Source: Adineta ricciae (Eukaryota > Rotifera > Eurotatoria > Adinetida > Adinetidae). Taken from it: DNA of 64,000 bases. The stretch covers positions 930,001 to 994,000 of the forward strand of contig CAJNOJ010000007.1 in assembly GCA_905250025.1 (NCBI GenBank), written 5' to 3'. Under the pieces are notes generated by a model. The model saw nothing but the letters and a program-made list of their open reading frames with translations, ran no database searches and had not been told where the DNA came from. Positions 60,219 through 64,000 of this stretch are shown piece after piece. The position numbers were made by a program, and so were the translations under genes. Position 1 is the first letter of the stretch. Each line of letters starts with the position of its first letter.

Positions 60219-60886
60219 CCTAGAGCGGAGAGAAAAAGTACCCGATCAGATTTACTTAAGATTCATCAATTATTTGTACAGAGCTATGTTAATTTTAAAT
60301 TGAGTTGTTCATATGGAACTTGAATGTTGTATTGCACGTTGATTTATATAAGGTCAGATAATCTTTCGCTGAATCGGAAGTTGGAAGAGATGGAAAAAAT
60401 TCGGCGAAAGTGTTTGTGTTCTTAGCAAATATTTTTTTTGGAGTGTAGTCGAAAAGTGACATGTTTCGCCGGCTGGTTGCCGAATCAGAAGGTCGTAAAT
60501 TCATTACAAACGCATACTTGTCGCACTTTCGGGTTGAAAATGATTAGTCATCATTTCGTTGACGTATCAAGCAGTAAACTTGTTGTGTACTGAGTTCCTC
60601 TGATATTATAAAGTTACCTTGTGCTCTATACAATCCACTCGTGAAATCAAGTCTCATAAAATATATATTATGATCAGCTAGCAACGTCGGATTACATGTG
60701 TAGTTTGATTCTCGATGGAAACGAGGTAAGTGACAAGAGACAATATTGAGGATTATTATGAACTCTTTATTCGATTAGTAGTTGTTAGTATTTTTATAGT
60801 GAGTCAAAACAACACACGATTATTCTTGTTAGAAATTTGTTTTGGAAAACTTTTTCAAGAGTCTCTTTTTGATTTATATGTTCTTG
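60219..60886. other. Intergenic, promoter side of STAT-like B
   Basis: About 670 bp between STAT-like B and the 3' end of the GRDP-like gene. It contains a 69-codon minus-strand frame at 60295-60504 (MNLRPSDSATSRRNMSLFDY...) of unknown status, possibly in the 5' leader. Two TTCNNNGAA motifs lie at 60365-60373 and 60400-60408. Confidence 0.45.
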
Positions 60887-63202
60887 TTAAACATTGTTCA
60901 TCGCCATTTGTGGCTTCTTTTTTGAGACGGTATTTTTCAAGCCGTTTACACCATTTGTACCATTCAAACTTATCTTTCCAATATCATTCGCTAGTAAATC
61001 ATTGTCATTATAAGTTTCATCACTTGCAAGTAAGTCTGTTTCTTCTTGTTTGCCAAATATCTGCGTAAATAATGCATCAAAACGCGAAATCAACGCTGCA
61101 CCTAAGCATATGTACTGCATGGAATTTGCCAGTGCCACACGTTTAACAGATATCGACCACGTGTTCATTTCGATGCCGAAATTTTCCGAACCGATCAGCC
61201 ACTTATCATCTTCCCAATCGATATAGACGATTTCTTCTTGAACTTGACCATTCGGTTGAAAACGGTATAAACTAAACTGATAATGTTGATCGGATGCTGA
61301 CTCTTCCAATGACGCCGTGAAAAGATCTTTAGTAAACTTGACAATTCCCCAATCACCAGTATGATCTTTCACAATCAATGCTTCTTCTAGATCAGGATCC
61401 AGTGTTACAACCGATTTATCCGGATTACTCGAAACTTGATTTGGTAATGGGAGTTGCGACCAATTCAACGTATGACACGATGCGAATATAGCACTGTTAA
61501 ATGTTGCTGTAAATATGTCGATGTCATTGATGATTGTATGACGGATATTGAGTAAAGTTGGCTGTTCTTGATGAACAGGAAGAATACTGTGCAGTGCCTG
61601 TCGAACTTTCACATTTTCCAAATTAAATAAGAATGATGTGCCCAATTGGGTCAAATAATTTTGTCCAAGTGTTACATCTTCATAATCGACTGCTTCATAT
61701 CGAACGATAACAGTATTGATATCGATAGCTGGAATACCAACAGCAAGTCTAGAAAGAAAAAGAAATAAAGACTGAATGCACGATTCTCATAGGAAAAAAA
61801 CTGAATCATACCGCCGTGCTTTGGGTACTATTCTTGATATAGGAGAACTATGATCGATCGGCTTGTTGAGTAAATAATACAGTGCACCTGCTTCATCATT
61901 TCCATCTGCAGCTAAGCCAGATTTAACGGGTTGAGTAAAATGAGTAATTGGATGAAGTTTTTCAGCGGAGATTTCATGTTCTTCCAATGAACTGAAATAG
62001 TTCATTGGCCAATAGCCAGCCTTTTGTTGAAGCTTAAGCACCAGTTGCGCTGTTAAATCATTAAAATCAGCCTCAAAGTGAGCTTCAATATACCCTGATG
62101 AACCTCGCGCAAAAAGTTCTTGATCTGATGAATTAATTTGAGCAAACAATTGTTCCGGTAGTGGTTCAGCGCCTGGCAGATGATCATCCAACGAAAGAAC
62201 TGTCGTTGCCCTATTATCTGTAGTTTTTCCTGTTGCACCGATGGCCGTCGAGTTCTGATCGAGAAATTGAACAAAAATAGCGTAACGTTGACATTCAAGT
62301 AGAAAAGTAAAATCCGCCACATATTGATAAAAATCCTTCGATGTTTTCCCTCGATACATAGAACCATTTTTCGGTAAGCGATCACCATATAGTTCGAACC
62401 ATTTATGTCGAGTTTCGTGATCTGATGTTGATAATTTCGAATTGGCTGAGCGATCTTGTGTTGTATCATCATGATGAAGAACATGTTGAAGATTAGTAAT
62501 CATATCGCGACGATAAACTTCAGGAAATAATTGATGCGTGTGCCAAACGATATCGATATCATACATGGGCACAACATACAATTGAGGATTCAGACGTTTG
62601 AGATAAATGAATTTTTTGTAGCGTTTGATTGCTTCTTCGAGAAAATCAGAATCCTTATAGTGACCGAGGGCTACTGCATAATAGAAATCTGCTTGTCTCT
62701 CCATTGCTTGACTTAAAGCATATTTGATTTTACTTGTATAAGGTGGAATAACTTGAATATTCGTTGAATAATCAAGTTCAAACGGCATGGTACGATTGAA
62801 CTTCTTTGTCCATAACTGTTCACTGAATTTCAGCAATTGTTCGGTACGTGGTCGGACGCGATTCGGTAAAACTCGTTCGAACAAACGTTCGCAATCACTG
62901 GCATACGCTGTTGGTGCAAGCATATGTGAATGCCATACAAAGAGTATATCGAGTGGTGGAATAATATCCAATTCACCATGTTCAGCTAAAAATGGCAACC
63001 AGAATGTTTCATAGCGATAGATCGCATACTCGCGTGATTGTTTTTGAAGGAATTCTGGATGATCATAGAATTCTTTTAGATAAGCCAAATGGTCGAGAAT
63101 AGCCGGTTTAAGATTTTCGCTAATAACGATTTGAGATGGATGACTGATGGATGGATTAAATGGCGATTGAGCTGCAATTGGTGAAGTTGGTGTCGATGTC
63201 AT
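60887..63202 (-). CDS. Glycine-rich domain-containing (GRDP / DUF1399-like) protein
   Basis: Two exons, about 750 residues. The start is MTSTPTSPIAAQSPFNPS at 63202; one intron lies at about 61750-61812. The N-terminal half carries the tandem family signature: YETFWLPFLAEHG then PPLDILFVWHSHMLAPTAY with DCERLF, and a second copy KRYKKFIYLKRLNPQLYVVP then MYDIDIVWHTHQLFPEVYRRD. The paired W-H-x-H motifs are typical of glycine-rich domain-containing proteins (Pfam GRDP-like), found in plants, fungi and some invertebrates. Their biochemical role is poorly known; plant members respond to osmotic stress. The C-terminal half has no recognised domain, is soluble in character and ends KKKPQMAMNNV at 60887. 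No signal peptide. Confidence 0.82.
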
Positions 63203-63920
63203 GGTTAGCTTAGTTAGTGAGCGAAAGAAAAGTAAAAAAAACGAAGAAATATACGCGTTTATACAAGAGTATTCAAGGAAGAAAGCGAACGAACAAACGT
63301 TAGATAGTTACGCCTGATTAAACATAATCAACGAGCATAACTTACTAGATGAGTAGGATAGGACGTAATTTATCTACAGAAAATATCAGGCTTTTTCTCG
63401 AAGGAGACATGACATACGGAAGAAAGTTTATTATTAGTTTTTCATGAAATTCTGATTTCTACTATTTCAAAACGCTTCCGTATTGTAGATATAAAAATTC
63501 AGGTGCAAAATGTGAGAAGAACGAGGCCTTTGTATGAAAAATTATTCTCGCAATCATCCGGTGACATCTATGCTACTTTGACTTCTATTCTGTTATTTTT
63601 GGCTTTTGTACCAATAATACACGTTCAATTGCAAATTATCTGTGATAATATGTCTGCATCATTGCCGACAATTCATTTGTATTCCACTCGAATTATTTCT
63701 ATTTTTATCATGTCGACTAGATCTCGGTGCACAGTTCAGTGAGTATGATTATTTCAAACATCATGTGGCGATGACTTCTCGAATTTGTACTTTCCTATTG
63801 AAGCAGAGACGTAGCTGTTCATTCGCTCCCTACTCTACTTTTTTAAAAGCTGATTCTCATTGTGCAAATTCCCTTTTTAGTCGTTGTAAACAGCTTATTT
63901 CTTCTTTCTCAAACACGTTT
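63203..63920. other. Intergenic between divergent GRDP-like and GH13 genes
   Basis: About 720 bp, AT-rich. A plus frame at 63503-63742 has hydrophobic stretches but no similarity and was not accepted. Presumably a shared promoter region. Confidence 0.45.
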
Positions 63921-64000
63921 ATGTCAATGGCGACAGAAGCGAATAAAAAATCTAATAAAGATTGGTGGCATCACTCTGTTGTATATCAAATTTATCCGCG
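63921..64000 (+). CDS. GH13 alpha-glucosidase/alpha-amylase family protein, 5' end only
   Basis: Only the first 26 codons lie in the window (ATG 63921, with a second in-frame ATG at 63927): MSMATEANKKSNKDWW then HHSVVYQIYPR. The stretch DWWHHSVVYQIYPR matches the opening of the GH13 TIM barrel in maltases and oligo-1,6-glucosidases (WWKEAVVYQIYPRSF). These hydrolyse alpha-glucosidic bonds in malto-oligosaccharides or sucrose. No signal peptide is visible in the part seen. The rest, including catalytic residues, is outside the window. Confidence 0.75.
   Translation, partial: MSMATEANKKSNKDWWHHSVVYQIYP

Noticed and set aside
62053-62484. Second minus-strand frame within the GRDP-like gene
   Set aside because: Overlaps the main frame fully and reads as a shifted shadow of it.
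63503-63742. Small hydrophobic protein upstream of GH13
   Set aside because: No family similarity, no supporting splice or initiation context; probably promoter region.

Overview
The window is nuclear DNA of a small-genome animal. Genes are broken by many very short GT-AG introns (mostly about 50-65 nt), composition is AT-rich, genes are close together on both strands, and the products are animal-specific (Mindbomb, STAT, TMCC, ENKD1, TANGO6, PI4KA). Intron size and density, together with the sequence character, suggest a bdelloid rotifer; this is an inference and not proven by any marker here.

Layout. 1-12.8 kb, minus strand: the 5' part of MAU2 (cohesin loader, cut by the window edge), then a complete PI4KA lipid kinase. 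13.7-19.6 kb: a rhodopsin-class GPCR (+) converging on TANGO6 (-). 19.9-23.5 kb: a TTLL4-like tubulin ligase (-). 24.5-26.9 kb: an unidentified Ser/Thr/Gln-rich protein (-). 27.7-28.7 kb: COMMD5-like (+). 29.5-30.0 kb: an orphan small secreted/membrane protein (-). 31.2-33.0 kb: ENKD1 (-). 34.7-38.5 kb: a TMCC-family protein (+). 39.8-42.0 kb: a REEP1-4-type ER-shaping protein (+). 42.7-48.1 kb: a Mindbomb-1-like E3 ligase (+) that lacks the substrate-recognition N-terminus. 48.3-52.2 kb and 57.1-60.2 kb: two divergent STAT-like transcription factors on the minus strand, separated by an exostosin-like glycosyltransferase (53.2-54.5 kb) and 2.6 kb of non-coding DNA. 60.9-63.2 kb: a glycine-rich-domain (DUF1399/GRDP-like) protein (-). 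63.9 kb to the edge: the first residues of a GH13 alpha-glucosidase/amylase (+).

The most interesting part is 42.7-60.2 kb. The two STAT-like genes are recognisable paralogues of each other: shared coiled-coil block, DNA-binding core, linker tryptophans, SH2 arginine and a Tyr-x-Pro after the SH2. Both are far from textbook STATs, and only one carries a long glutamine-rich tail with a 26-Gln run. Next to them lies a Mindbomb-1 homologue reduced to MIB repeats, ankyrins and three RINGs. Most other genes are conserved housekeeping or ciliary/cytoskeletal functions (MAU2, PI4KA, TANGO6, COMMD5, TTLL4, ENKD1) with no evident operon-like relationship.

Gene spans below include introns. Start and stop codons were read from the sequence; splice sites were inferred from GT-AG pairs that keep frame and family similarity.
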